This document shows, piece by piece, positions 26,347 through 35,916 of a stretch of 64,000 bases of DNA. Below the pieces are notes generated by a model. It was not told where the DNA came from. It did no database searches and worked only from the letters and a program-made list of their open reading frames with translations. This stretch comes from an uncultured Bacilli bacterium (lineage in GTDB: Bacteria; Bacillota_I; Bacilli_A; RF39; UBA660). The stretch spans positions 59,870 to 123,869 of the forward strand of contig CAKPHU010000006.1 in assembly GCA_934162125.1 (NCBI GenBank), given 5' to 3'. Made by a program: the position numbers and the translations under genes. The number at the start of each line of letters is the position of its first letter. Within the stretch, counting starts at the first letter, position 1.

Positions 26347-28890
26347 ATGCTTGAACTAAAGAAAATAACTAAAATTTATGAAACAGAAACTATTACTCAA
26401 AAAGCTCTAAATAATGTTAGTATTAGTTTCCGTGAAAATGAATTTATTTCTATTCTAGGACCATCTGGTTCTGGTAAAACAACACTTTTAAATATCATTG
26501 GTGGCCTAGATGACTATACTAGTGGAGACTTAATTATTAATGGTAAATCCACTAAGGAATACACTGATCGTGATTGGGACACTTATCGTAATCACAGTAT
26601 TGGTTTTGTCTTTCAAAGTTATAATCTAATTCCTCATCAAAGTGTAATTTCAAATGTAGAATTAGCTCTAACATTATCTGGTGTCTCTAAAAATGAACGT
26701 CGTAAAAAAGCTGAAAAAGCTCTAAAAAAAGTTGGACTAGAAGAGCATATGTTCAAACGTCCTAATCAATTATCTGGTGGACAGATGCAACGTGTTGCGA
26801 TTGCTCGTGCTCTAGTAAACGATCCAGATATCTTACTTGCAGATGAACCAACTGGTGCCCTTGATTCTAAAACAAGCACTCAGATAATGGAACTATTAAA
26901 AGAAGTAGCAAAAGACAAATTAGTTATAATGGTAACTCATAATGCTGATTTAGCTAAAACTTATTCAACTAGAATTATTGAATTAAAAGATGGAGTTATT
27001 AAATCGGATAGTAAACCATTTGATGGTAAAGACAAAAAAGATTTATCTAAAAGTAAAACTAAAAAGACTAGTATGTCTTACTTAACCGCTTTATCACTAA
27101 GTCTAAATAACTTAATGACTAAGAAAGGACGTACTATCCTAACAGCTTTCGCTGGCTCTATTGGAATTATTGGTATAGCTCTTATCATGTCTTTATCCAA
27201 TGGTATTCAAGAATATATCAATAAAACAGAAGAGGAAACACTAAGTTCTTATCCACTTTCAATAGAAAAAGAATCTGTTGATATGTCTGCTATGATAGAA
27301 GCCATGGCTGGACAAAAAGAAGAGAAAGAATATAATGATGACAAGATTCACTCTGTAAATATTATGGGTGATATGCTAACAACATTTACTAATAAAACTC
27401 AAACTAATGATTTAAAGACTTTCAAAAAATTCTTAGAAAGTGATGAATCAAATATTAATGACTATTTATCAGCTGTTAAATATGGTTATGGTACAACTCT
27501 AAACTTATATAAAAATGATTTAGAAAATGTTACTCAAGTAAATCCAACAACTATCTTTAGTGCTTTAGGAATGAACTTTAGTACTGCTAGTGTCTACGAT
27601 AGTTACATGTCTAACTATGATGTATTCTATGAATTAACAGATAATGATACTCTAAATCATCAGCAATATGATTTAGTTGCTGGTTCATGGCCAAAAGAAT
27701 ATAATGAAATGGTCTTAGTAGTTGATAAAAATAATCAAGTAACAGACTATACTTTATATAGTTTAGGTATTCTTGATCAAAATGATTTAAAAGAACAATT
27801 TTCTAATATGGTTTCTGGTAAAGAAGTAAACTTTAAGGAGACTTCTTACGATGTAAATGATATTATTGGACTAAGTTTTAGATTAGTATTAAATACTGAT
27901 TATTATAAAAAATCTAATGGTATTTGGGTATCAATGGAAGATAATACTGACTATATGAAAGAAGTTTTAAAAAACTCTGAAGAAATTAAAATAGTTGGTA
28001 TAATCAAACCAAATGAAGAAGCTGTTGTCTCTTCAACTCGAGGAGGAATGGTAGCCTATACTCATGACTTAATGACTCATTTAATTGAAAGAATAAATGA
28101 AACTGAAATAGTTAAAGAACAAAAAGAAAATCCAACTGTTAATATTTTCACAGGTAAAGATTTCAGTACTAAAACATTTGACATGTCTTCTCTAACTTAT
28201 GAAGAAAAGATGTTATTAAGTAGTATGAGTCAAGCTGAAATAGCAGAATACTATAAAACTATAACTGAAAACTTAACTTCAACTTATGAAGAAAACTTAG
28301 ATAAATTAGGTGTTGCTTCTCTAGATGATCCAAAGACTATTTCTCTATATCCAAAAGATTTTGATTCTAAAGAAGAAATAACTAAAATTATAGATGACTA
28401 CAATAAAGGTAAAGATGAAAAAGATCAAATCAAATATACTGACTTAGTTGGTATTATGATGAGTTCTGTTTCTACAATAGTTAACGTTATAAGTAGTGTT
28501 TTAATTGCCTTTGTTGCTATATCATTAGTTGTATCATCAATAATGATTGCAATTATTACTTATATATCTGTAATTGAACGTACTAAAGAAATTGGCATAT
28601 TACGTGCCATAGGTGCTAGTAAAAATGATATTTCTAGAGTCTTCAATGCCGAAACTTTAATTGAAGGTCTAACTGCTGGTGTTCTAGGTATCTTAGTAAC
28701 AATACTTTTAAATATTCCAATAAATATTATTATTAAGGATAAAGTAAACATTAGTAATATTTCTGTTCTACCAGTAGATGGTGCTATTATCTTAATTTTA
28801 ATTAGTATCTTCTTAACTGTAATAGCTGGTTTCATTCCTGCTAAAATAGCATCTAAAAAAGATCCAGTAGAAGCCCTAAGAACTGAATAA
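26347..28890 (+). CDS. MacB-like ABC transporter, fused ATPase and FtsX-type permease
   Basis: An 847-aa fusion. Residues 1-225 are a LolD/MacB-type ATPase with Walker A GPSGSGKTT (38-46), signature LSGGQMQRVAIARAL and Walker B DEPTGALDS. A first span follows at about 260-285, then an extracytoplasmic domain of some 400 residues, and three C-terminal spans with the FtsX signature ERTKEIGILRAIGAS. Such mechanotransmission transporters move peptides, lipoproteins or antibiotics out, or signal across the envelope, rather than threading substrate through the membrane. AGGAGG precedes the ATG. The protein upstream may be its partner. Substrate unknown. Confidence 0.88.
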   Translation: MLELKKITKIYETETITQKALNNVSISFRENEFISILGPSGSGKTTLLNIIGGLDDYTSGDLIINGKSTKEYTDRDWDTYRNHSIGFVFQSYNLIPHQSVISNVELALTLSGVSKNERRKKAEKALKKVGLEEHMFKRPNQLSGGQMQRVAIARALVNDPDILLADEPTGALDSKTSTQIMELLKEVAKDKLVIMVTHNADLAKTYSTRIIELKDGVIKSDSKPFDGKDKKDLSKSKTKKTSMSYLTALSLSLNNLMTKKGRTILTAFAGSIGIIGIALIMSLSNGIQEYINKTEEETLSSYPLSIEKESVDMSAMIEAMAGQKEEKEYNDDKIHSVNIMGDMLTTFTNKTQTNDLKTFKKFLESDESNINDYLSAVKYGYGTTLNLYKNDLENVTQVNPTTIFSALGMNFSTASVYDSYMSNYDVFYELTDNDTLNHQQYDLVAGSWPKEYNEMVLVVDKNNQVTDYTLYSLGILDQNDLKEQFSNMVSGKEVNFKETSYDVNDIIGLSFRLVLNTDYYKKSNGIWVSMEDNTDYMKEVLKNSEEIKIVGIIKPNEEAVVSSTRGGMVAYTHDLMTHLIERINETEIVKEQKENPTVNIFTGKDFSTKTFDMSSLTYEEKMLLSSMSQAEIAEYYKTITENLTSTYEENLDKLGVASLDDPKTISLYPKDFDSKEEITKIIDDYNKGKDEKDQIKYTDLVGIMMSSVSTIVNVISSVLIAFVAISLVVSSIMIAIITYISVIERTKEIGILRAIGASKNDISRVFNAETLIEGLTAGVLGILVTILLNIPINIIIKDKVNISNISVLPVDGAIILILISIFLTVIAGFIPAKIASKKDPVEALRTE

Positions 28891-28898
28891 TAAAAGAA

Positions 28899-28930
28899 AA
28901 AAGAATGACAAGCCTCATTCTTTTGTTCTG
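28899..28930 (+). terminator. Intrinsic terminator after the MacB-like gene
   Basis: A 10-bp stem, AAAAGAATGA (28899-28908) with TCATTCTTTT (28915-28924), with a CAAGCC loop and a T-rich tail. Confidence 0.85.
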
Positions 28931-28937
28931 CCATCAA

Positions 28938-28966
28938 TTTACAACTTTAAAACATCATGCTATAAT
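28938..28966 (+). promoter_or_regulatory. Promoter for the 28995-31853 genes
   Basis: TTTACA (28938-28943), 17 bases, then extended -10 TGCTATAAT (28958-28966). This is among the best-matched promoters in the window. Confidence 0.82.
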
Positions 28967-28994
28967 AACTAAGTAAAGGATTGATGATTTAGCT

Positions 28995-29222
28995 ATGAAG
29001 TCAAAGAATACTGAGAATAATTCAGAAATAATTAGAGCTGCTATAATGTACATTGTATATTTAGTACCAGTACTCTTAATATATTTAATAAAAGGAATTA
29101 CTAAAGATGTAGCAGTAGTCTACATAATTAGAATAATTTGTTATCCATTAGCATTTACAATTATAACTTATCTAATAATGGAAATAATAAAACAAAAGAA
29201 AGAAAAAATAAAAAAAAAGTAG
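28995..29222 (+). CDS. Small hypothetical two-span membrane protein
   Basis: The 75-aa protein is not recognised. It has a polar N-terminus, two hydrophobic spans (IIRAAIMYIVYLVPVLLIYL and the VVYIIRIICYPLAFTIITYL region) and a Lys-rich tail. AAAGGA lies 14 bases before the ATG, longer than usual, so the start or translation rate is less certain. It follows a clear promoter and ends 8 bases before the DUF362 gene, which supports it being real. Confidence 0.55.
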   Translation: MKSKNTENNSEIIRAAIMYIVYLVPVLLIYLIKGITKDVAVVYIIRIICYPLAFTIITYLIMEIIKQKKEKIKKK

Positions 29223-29230
29223 GGATAAAT

Positions 29231-30106
29231 ATGATCAGCAAAGTATATTTTATAAAAGAAATAAATAAAGAAAATTTAGTAAAAATCTATGATGCTTTAA
29301 ATGTATCATTACCAGAACCTGTTGCTATTAAAGTTCACTCTGGTGAAGCTGGTAATCAAAATTATCTTCATCCAGAATTTTATAAAGATATTGTTTCTCA
29401 TGTAAATGGTACTATTGTTGAATGCAATACTGCTTACGATGGAGCTAGAAATACTACTGAAAAGCATCAAAAATTATTAGAAGACCATTTATGGACAAAA
29501 TATTTTAATGTTGATTTATTAGATGCCGAAGAGGATTTAAAATTAGATATTCCAAATGGTAAAGTAATAAAAGAAAATTATGTAGGTAAAAACATTGAAA
29601 AATATAATTCTATGCTTGTTATCTCACATTTTAAAGGACATCCTATGGGAGGATATGGTGGTAGTTTAAAACAACTTTCAATAGGTTGTGCTTCAACTGC
29701 TGGTAAATGTTTAATTCATACTGCGGGTAAGACAAATGATCAAGCTAAATTATGGGACAATATTGCTCCACAAGATCGTTTCTTAGAAGCAATGGCAGAT
29801 GCTGCATCTTCTGTTATTAACCATTTTAATCACAACATGGCCTATATCAATGTAATGTGTAATATGTCAGTTGATTGTGATTGTTGTGCAGTGGCTGAAG
29901 ATCCATGCCTAAAAGATATTGGTATCCTAGCTTCTCTAGATCCAGTAGCAATCGATAAAGCTTGCATAGATTTAGTTAGTTCTTCAAATGATCCAGGTAA
30001 AGAACATTTCTTAGAAAGAGTAAATTCTAGACATGGAACTCATACCATTGAAGCTGCTGAAGAATTAAAATGTGGAAGCACTGATTATGAATTAATTGAA
30101 TTATAA
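29231..30106 (+). CDS. DUF362 domain protein
   Basis: The 291-aa protein matches the DUF362 pattern: VAIKVHSGEAGNQNYLHPEF near the start, NTAYDGARNTTEKH, HFKGHPMGGYGGSLKQLSIGCAS in the middle, and LASLDPVAIDKACIDLV near the end. A Cys cluster (CDCCAVAEDPC, about 218-228) may bind metal, but the ferredoxin domain of some relatives is absent. DUF362 proteins have no settled function; some are linked to iron-sulfur or corrinoid proteins. ATG 29231 is chosen because AGGGAT lies just ahead; an open frame runs further upstream inside the previous gene. Confidence 0.82.
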   Translation: MISKVYFIKEINKENLVKIYDALNVSLPEPVAIKVHSGEAGNQNYLHPEFYKDIVSHVNGTIVECNTAYDGARNTTEKHQKLLEDHLWTKYFNVDLLDAEEDLKLDIPNGKVIKENYVGKNIEKYNSMLVISHFKGHPMGGYGGSLKQLSIGCASTAGKCLIHTAGKTNDQAKLWDNIAPQDRFLEAMADAASSVINHFNHNMAYINVMCNMSVDCDCCAVAEDPCLKDIGILASLDPVAIDKACIDLVSSSNDPGKEHFLERVNSRHGTHTIEAAEELKCGSTDYELIEL

Positions 30107-30128
30107 AAAATAAAAGAGGAGGGACATT

Positions 30129-31853
30129 ATGAAAAATGATGATTATATGAATGTTACATATGATACTCCTAACGAATCAGATAACTTTCAGTTTCCCATT
30201 AATCCGGATGATCCAAATCCTTTTAAAGAAGTACCTGCAGATCGTACAGATGGTAACTTTAAAAGTTTGATGTCTGATGATATGCGTGCTACTTATTTAA
30301 ATGATGAAATAAATAAGCTAGACAGTGGAGAAGAAAGTCCTTTTGATGAGAATGGAGAATATCGCAACAATACAAATATGCCTCCAATTGTAAGTGTAGT
30401 AGAGCAACCTAAAAAGAAATTTTCTTTTAATTTTAAGTTAGACACTAAGAAGAAAAAAATATATGCCTCTATTGCTGCAGTTGTAGTAGTTGCAATCGGC
30501 GTTATCTGTGCTATTCTTTTACCTAAAACACCAGAAGAACATCGCCTAGAAGAGATATATAATCCGAAAAAATTAATGATTTATGAATATGATAAAAACT
30601 ATGGCTATATGAATAGTAAAGGTAAAAAAGTAATAGATCCAATATATACATATGCCGATAGTTTCCACGGTAATTATGCTGTTGTTAGTCAAGATGAAGC
30701 AGATGCAAAAAGAGAAAATAGACGTTATCAAATAATTGACAAAAAAGGACGCGTCAAAAAAGAAGTATATAGTACTCAACCTAAATATTATTCAGACTAC
30801 TCAGTATGGTTAATAGATGGTATTATCTATGATAAAAATCTCAAAGAAGTAACAACTCCAGATAAGACTTACGTTTACTTAAATTATGGTTATTTTTATA
30901 GCTCTACTGAAACCTATTTCGAAATAATAGATTATCAAAATAATGTTATATATACTGAACAAACTAGTAAAAAGTTAACTGCTGAGATATCTATAAATGA
31001 TAATTATGAAGCTGAATATTACGTAATGACTAGTCGTCAAGATGGAACTAATAAAGTAATAGGTCTAAAATCTAAAAACGTAGTATACAGTATCATTGAT
31101 GGTACTAAAGAAAAATTGAGTGTTAAGAATGATAACATTTTCAATGTCATCTCTAAAACAGATAATAAAATTGCTAAATGGATCTACTTAGAAGATGGTG
31201 GAGTAGCATATGAAGTATCTTCTGATGTTGTAAATATGTCATTCTATAACTATGATAATAGAATAGTCCTATTAGATTATGGAGAAGATTATGCTTCTAA
31301 AGGAAAAGAGTATCGTCTTATTTATTATGATATAAAGAATAGAAAAGAATATACTGAAGAACCTAATCCAATTAACTTAGAAGTAAGTTCTATGGAAAAA
31401 ATATATGGTTATCGTCCATATAGTTGTGATAAAACTATTGGACTTAATAAAGATGGACTTAAAGTAACAGAATGTTACTATGATAATATCAATTTCTTAA
31501 GTAAAAACTTATATAATTATATGTTAAATGAAACTGGTAAACGTCTAGCTTTATTAACCCAAAATGATGAAACATTCTTAGTTGATTTAAATACTAAAAA
31601 AACCGTTACTTCATTTAATACTAAAAAAGTTCAAGATAACGGTAATTCTAGTTTCTTAATTGGTATTGTTAGTAATGAACAAACTGGCAAAGCAAGCTAT
31701 ATTGTTTATAATGTTATAAGTGGTAAATCAATTGTAACTAGTGAAAATGAAGCTGTTACTATTAATCCTAATTATGTCATCGTCTTTAATGATGAAATAG
31801 AAACATACTATAACACTAAGTTAGAAAGAATATATTCAAATAGAAAAAAATAG
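30129..31853 (+). CDS. Membrane-anchored WG-repeat-like protein
   Basis: The 574-aa protein has an acidic cytoplasmic N-terminus of about 95 residues, a KFSFNFKLDTKKKK stop-transfer region, one span (IYASIAAVVVVAIGVICAILL, about 112-132), then a beta-rich extracytoplasmic domain. Its first module, NYGYMNSKGKKVIDPIYTYADSFHGNYAVV, matches the WG/KWG repeat. Later repeats are more degenerate. Such repeats form beta-propeller-like surfaces used for binding. Ribosome site GAGGAGGG. It ends in a terminator stem. No enzymatic motif; the ligand is unknown. Confidence 0.7.
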   Translation: MKNDDYMNVTYDTPNESDNFQFPINPDDPNPFKEVPADRTDGNFKSLMSDDMRATYLNDEINKLDSGEESPFDENGEYRNNTNMPPIVSVVEQPKKKFSFNFKLDTKKKKIYASIAAVVVVAIGVICAILLPKTPEEHRLEEIYNPKKLMIYEYDKNYGYMNSKGKKVIDPIYTYADSFHGNYAVVSQDEADAKRENRRYQIIDKKGRVKKEVYSTQPKYYSDYSVWLIDGIIYDKNLKEVTTPDKTYVYLNYGYFYSSTETYFEIIDYQNNVIYTEQTSKKLTAEISINDNYEAEYYVMTSRQDGTNKVIGLKSKNVVYSIIDGTKEKLSVKNDNIFNVISKTDNKIAKWIYLEDGGVAYEVSSDVVNMSFYNYDNRIVLLDYGEDYASKGKEYRLIYYDIKNRKEYTEEPNPINLEVSSMEKIYGYRPYSCDKTIGLNKDGLKVTECYYDNINFLSKNLYNYMLNETGKRLALLTQNDETFLVDLNTKKTVTSFNTKKVQDNGNSSFLIGIVSNEQTGKASYIVYNVISGKSIVTSENEAVTINPNYVIVFNDEIETYYNTKLERIYSNRKK

Positions 31854-31880
31854 ACTACATCAAACGATGTAGTCATTTTT
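31853..31880. terminator. Terminator overlapping the stop of the WG-repeat gene
   Basis: GACTACATC (31853-31861) pairs with GATGTAGTC (31866-31874) around AAAC, followed by ATTTTT. The G of the TAG stop is the first base of the stem. It also lies at the end of the convergent minus-strand gene. Confidence 0.85.
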
Positions 31881-32151
31881 ATAATTCTCCTCTTAATAAA
31901 AAGAAGAAAAAGAAGAAAATAAATAATGATATTGTCACAATACACCAAACATTGATTATTTTTCGGTAAAGTTCAAATTTTCTTTTCTCTTCAGCGTCCA
32001 TTGAAGTAGGTGTATTACTAGAACTATCATTACTAGAATAGTTATAGTCGTCGTTATTTGAACCATAATCATAATCAAATTCATTACCTACATTACTATT
32101 GCTATCATTATTATCGTCATAATCATTAAAGTTATTAAAGTTATCGTTCAT
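31879..32151 (-). CDS. Asn/Asp-rich tail-anchored small membrane protein
   Basis: The 90-aa protein is not recognised. The first 55 residues are almost only Asn, Asp, Ser, Tyr, Gly and Phe (low complexity, acidic). A short basic helix (EEKRKFELYRKIIN) follows, then one very hydrophobic C-terminal span with six consecutive Phe and the tail RGEL. This is the layout of a tail-anchored protein with a disordered cytoplasmic region. ATG 32151 follows GGGTG by 6 bases; an in-frame GTG 12 bases earlier is less likely. Confidence 0.6.
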   Translation of the reverse strand: MNDNFNNFNDYDDNNDSNSNVGNEFDYDYGSNNDDYNYSSNDSSSNTPTSMDAEEKRKFELYRKIINVWCIVTISLFIFFFFFFLLRGEL

Positions 32152-32219
32152 TATTTCACCCACAATCTATTAAAATTATATAACGTAAATAAATATCTGT
32201 CAAAAAAATCTAATTGATA

Positions 32220-32228
32220 TGCTATAAT
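32220..32228 (+). promoter_or_regulatory. Extended -10 promoter upstream of 32252
   Basis: TGCTATAAT, 23 bases before the GTG start, without a good -35. It probably drives the long gene run to 39139. Confidence 0.65.
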
Positions 32229-32251
32229 TAAATTAGAAAGGATGTGAGATT

Positions 32252-33313
32252 GTGCCAACAATTTTTGATCACGTTAAATACTATCGTAACCGTAGCTTTA
32301 AAGAAGTACCATTTAGTGATGTTGATGCCTTAGCTTTAACAGAACTTACTTTCTTAAAGTTAGATGCCGACATAGTCGCACAATTGCCCTTAACTTTAGA
32401 AGAACTTGGTAAATTATATTTTGCCAAAACTAAGAAGAAAGATCTTAAAGGAAAATATATTGTCTACATTTCTAGTTATAACTTATTTTTATCTATGTAT
32501 GATGCCCCTAGATATAAAAATATTATTGTCAGTGATTATGCCAAAGAAGAAGATAAGAATACCCAGTTTGGAGCTATTACTTTCCGTTATTTTTCTAAAT
32601 GGGTCTATGTAAATTTTGAAGGCACTAATGACAGTATAACTGGTTGGAAAGAAGATTTTCTTCTAGCTTCTGAATTTCCATTAGTATGTCAACACTTAGC
32701 TTCTGAGTACTTGAAAAATACTATTAAATTAACTGATAAAAATATTTATGTTGGAGGACATTCTAAAGGAGCTAACTTAGCTATTGCCTCAGTTTTACTA
32801 GCACCGCCAATTTATCGTCAAAAAATAACTAAGATCTATGATTTTGATGGGCCTGGTTTCCAAGAAAAAGTCTTTAATAGTAAAGCCTATCAAAGTATCA
32901 TTAAAAAAATCGTAAAATATGTTCCAGAACTAAGTTGTGTTGGTATGATACTTTACTCAGTACCTAATCCTATCGCTGTCAAAAGTAACGCCAGAGGTAT
33001 TCTTCAGCATGATGGATGCAGTTGGGAATGTTATGGTTCTTATCTAGTCGAAGGAGAACTAAATTCTAGAAGTCTTGTCTTTAGAGATGAAATAAAAGGC
33101 TTTGTCCATGCCAATAGTGAGGAATCTCTAGACAAATTCGTTAAAACAGTCTTTAGTGTTTTAGAGGCTGCCGAGATTACAAGTATTGAAAAAATAACTA
33201 TTTCTAAGATAGTTAAAGGTATAAATTATGCCAAAGAATTAAAAACAGATGAAGAAACTAAAAACAAATTAATAAAATTGTTAAATATGATCTTATCTTT
33301 ATATAAAATATAG
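32252..33313 (+). CDS. DUF2974 (Mbeg1-like) alpha/beta hydrolase
   Basis: The 353-aa protein has the lipase-type nucleophile elbow GGHSKGAN with Ser171, and the flanking DUF2974 pieces VYVNFEGTNDSITGWKEDF and IYDFDGPGFQEK. The family is related to class 3 lipases and is widespread in gut Firmicutes; substrates are unknown. There is no signal peptide, so it is probably cytoplasmic. The start codon is GTG, with AAAGGA 9 bases upstream. It heads a tightly spaced run of genes (12 bases to the next). Confidence 0.82.
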   Translation: MPTIFDHVKYYRNRSFKEVPFSDVDALALTELTFLKLDADIVAQLPLTLEELGKLYFAKTKKKDLKGKYIVYISSYNLFLSMYDAPRYKNIIVSDYAKEEDKNTQFGAITFRYFSKWVYVNFEGTNDSITGWKEDFLLASEFPLVCQHLASEYLKNTIKLTDKNIYVGGHSKGANLAIASVLLAPPIYRQKITKIYDFDGPGFQEKVFNSKAYQSIIKKIVKYVPELSCVGMILYSVPNPIAVKSNARGILQHDGCSWECYGSYLVEGELNSRSLVFRDEIKGFVHANSEESLDKFVKTVFSVLEAAEITSIEKITISKIVKGINYAKELKTDEETKNKLIKLLNMILSLYKI

Positions 33314-33325
33314 TAGGAGGATAAA

Positions 33326-34057
33326 ATGAAAAAAATATTTATAATTATAGCTTTTATTTTCTCTTTAAGTGCTGCCATATTTCTAATCTACTTTGTCAAT
33401 CTAAATAGTAAATACAAATTAACATTTACAGATGACTATTACACTATAATTTCTGGACTAAAAAATAAGGAAAGAATTAGTATTGAACACAAAGAAACTG
33501 ATAAGGAACTTTTCACATACAAAGATTTAAGTATGGAAAATATCTTTAAAAACTTTAAAAAAGATGAACGTGAAGAATTAAAAGACTTAGAAAGATATCT
33601 TTTAACTGATGATGAAGACAATACCGTAGCAATATTTAATATTGCCTATGAGAACACATACCTTAACTGGTCTAAAACATCTGCGAGTATTTATGGTATT
33701 GAAGATAAGACTTTCCAAAGTATTGATCCAAAAGTAGTAGAAAGTCTAAATTTAAAAAGCGATCTTGAACTTTTTGATTATCTAGTTGCCTTACCAGACA
33801 AAAAGAAGTTTATTGAAAAGAAGAAAATAAAAGAAGCAGATTATTATCTTGCGACATACTGTGATATCGTAATACCTAGAGTAAATGAACTAAAAACAAT
33901 TGAAGGTGACTACTCTGGTTATATCTTATGTTTAGATGACATTTATGAAGTATCAATCTTTGATGATGACAAACGTTATATTCTAAGTTTTTATGGTGAA
34001 TATTTTAATTTAGATATGATTCAAAATCTAATTTCTACAATAACAATTAAAAGGTGA
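33326..34057 (+). CDS. Hypothetical membrane-anchored or secreted protein
   Basis: The 243-aa protein is not recognised. It has an N-terminal signal anchor (IFIIIAFIFSLSAAIFLIYFV), then a charged, mainly soluble domain rich in Lys, Glu and Asp. There is no lipobox. TAGGAGG precedes the start, and only 4 bases separate it from the glycosyltransferase downstream, so co-expression with glycolipid synthesis is likely. Confidence 0.6.
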   Translation: MKKIFIIIAFIFSLSAAIFLIYFVNLNSKYKLTFTDDYYTIISGLKNKERISIEHKETDKELFTYKDLSMENIFKNFKKDEREELKDLERYLLTDDEDNTVAIFNIAYENTYLNWSKTSASIYGIEDKTFQSIDPKVVESLNLKSDLELFDYLVALPDKKKFIEKKKIKEADYYLATYCDIVIPRVNELKTIEGDYSGYILCLDDIYEVSIFDDDKRYILSFYGEYFNLDMIQNLISTITIKR

Positions 34058-34061
34058 TAAA

Positions 34062-35249
34062 ATGACAAACAAAATAACAATTGGTATCTTTAGTGATTCT
34101 TTTTACCCCATGACTGATGGTGTTGTTATGGTTGTGGATAATTATGCTAGAAGACTAGCAAAATATGCCAATGTTATAGTCTTTGCTCCATCGTATTTTG
34201 GGAATAAATATGATGATAACGTTTTTCCCTATAAAGTAGTGAGATGTAACTCACTAAAAGTATTTTTCTTGGATTATTCACTACCAACACCTAAGTTGGA
34301 TGCCAAGTTTAAAAAAGAAATAGCTAAATACAAACTTGATATTGTTCACATTCATTCTCCATTTACTTTAGGTCAAGCCGGCTTAAGCTATGCTAGAAAA
34401 AATCATGTGCCTTGTGTTGCGACTATGCATAGTCAATATCGACAAGACTTTGAGAAAGCCGTAAAGTCTGACATTTTAGCAGATCGTCTAACTGCTAAGA
34501 TAATAAAAGTGTTTAATAAATGTGATGAATGTTGGGCAGTAAATAGTCGAGTAGCTGAAATTTATTATCATGACTACAAATATAAATGCCTTCCTAGAGT
34601 TATGAATAATGCGACAGAGATGCACCCTGTCCCAGATTTAAAAGCATCTAGGAAAAGAATAAATGAATTATATAAAATAAAAGATAATGAAAAAGTCTTT
34701 ATCTTCGTAGGAAGAATAAATACTTTAAAAAATATTTTCTTCATTGTTGATTCTTTGTATTTCTTAAAGAAAAAATCTCCACATCTAAAATTTAAAATGT
34801 TATTTGTTGGGACAGGTCAAGATGAAGATAAATTAAAAGAAAAGATAACAGAATTAGGTCTAACTAAAGAAGTTCTAATGTGTGGAAAAATAACAGATCG
34901 CAATCTTCTTGCAGATCATTATGCCAGAAGTGATTTGATGCTTTTTCCATCTATCTATGATGCTTCATCTATTGTTCAAATAGAAGCTGCATCTCAAAAA
35001 ACACCAACAGTCTTTTTAGAAAATACTGCGACAAGTGCCACAATTGTGGACAATGTAAATGGTTATCTTTCTAAAAATACTATTGAAGATTATACAAATA
35101 AAATAATCGAAATCTTAAATGACAAAAAACTTTATCAAGAAGTATCTGAAAATTGTTTTAAAGATTTATATAAAACATGGGATGATGCTGTTGATGAAGC
35201 TTACCATTTATATCAAGAATTAATTATTAAAAAGAAAGAGAGGAATTAA
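34062..35249 (+). CDS. GT4 glycosyltransferase, glycolipid synthase type
   Basis: A 395-aa GT-B enzyme. The N-terminal GIFSDSFYPMTDGVVMVVDNYA and VHIHSPFTLG resemble the diacylglycerol glucosyltransferases of low-GC Gram-positives (alpha-MGS/DGS type). The C-terminal half has FVGRINTLKN, MLFVGTGQD and the E-x7-E-like FPSIYDASSIVQIEA. Members glycosylate diacylglycerol at the inner membrane face, making the anchor for lipoteichoic acid or the main membrane glycolipids. A polysaccharide role is the alternative. Other lipid genes in the window (17394, 44472, 45564) fit this reading. Confidence 0.8.
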   Translation: MTNKITIGIFSDSFYPMTDGVVMVVDNYARRLAKYANVIVFAPSYFGNKYDDNVFPYKVVRCNSLKVFFLDYSLPTPKLDAKFKKEIAKYKLDIVHIHSPFTLGQAGLSYARKNHVPCVATMHSQYRQDFEKAVKSDILADRLTAKIIKVFNKCDECWAVNSRVAEIYYHDYKYKCLPRVMNNATEMHPVPDLKASRKRINELYKIKDNEKVFIFVGRINTLKNIFFIVDSLYFLKKKSPHLKFKMLFVGTGQDEDKLKEKITELGLTKEVLMCGKITDRNLLADHYARSDLMLFPSIYDASSIVQIEAASQKTPTVFLENTATSATIVDNVNGYLSKNTIEDYTNKIIEILNDKKLYQEVSENCFKDLYKTWDDAVDEAYHLYQELIIKKKERN

Positions 35250-35252
35250 AAT

Positions 35253-35906
35253 ATGCGCCCAGAAGTTTTAGCACATTTAATAGAAAATGTTTTTCCAAAC
35301 TACTATCTAAATGATGAAGGTCATGGACTAAGTCATATAGCCTATGTTTTAAGAAGAAGTATTTACTTTGCTAAACAAGCAATGAAAGAATATCCAGATA
35401 TAAATTTGGAGTTTGTTGAAGTGGTTGCAATATATCATGATGCCGGTCACCACATTGATAAAAAGAATCATGAAAAAGTCTCAGCTGAAATGTTAAGAGA
35501 AGATAAAGAATTAGAAAAATTCTTTACAGCTGATGAAATAGAATTGATGGCTGAGGCTGTAGAAGATCATCGTGCATCTGCTGATCATGAACCAAGAAGT
35601 ATATATGGAAAAATAGTTTCAACAGCTGATAGAAGTAATAGTATAGAAAATTGTTTAGAAAGAACTTATACTTATAGAAGAAAAAACTATCCTGGTATAT
35701 CAGATGATGAGATATTTGAAGGAGCATATCAACATCTAGTTCAAAAATTTGGCCCACAAGGTTATGCTAAATTTTATTTTCATGATGAAGAATATGAACA
35801 ATTTTTAACAGATATTAGAAGTCTTTTATCTGACAAAGACAAATATATTGAAACACAAAGAGAATTTATAAAGGAACAAAAAGCCAAAGGAAAAATAAAA
35901 AAATAA
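35253..35906 (+). CDS. HD-domain phosphohydrolase
   Basis: The 217-aa protein has the HD superfamily residues: an upstream H in GLSHIAYVLRRS, the doublet HD in YHDAGHH (about residues 62-63) and a later D in STADRS. This predicts a metal-dependent phosphohydrolase acting on a nucleotide or similar phosphate. A Tyr- and Arg-rich segment follows (RTYTYRRKNYP). Substrate unknown. It starts 3 bases after the glycosyltransferase stop and sits beside an NTP-cleaning enzyme, so nucleotide housekeeping is plausible. Confidence 0.8.
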   Translation: MRPEVLAHLIENVFPNYYLNDEGHGLSHIAYVLRRSIYFAKQAMKEYPDINLEFVEVVAIYHDAGHHIDKKNHEKVSAEMLREDKELEKFFTADEIELMAEAVEDHRASADHEPRSIYGKIVSTADRSNSIENCLERTYTYRRKNYPGISDDEIFEGAYQHLVQKFGPQGYAKFYFHDEEYEQFLTDIRSLLSDKDKYIETQREFIKEQKAKGKIKK

Positions 35907-35916
35907 AGGTGAAAAT

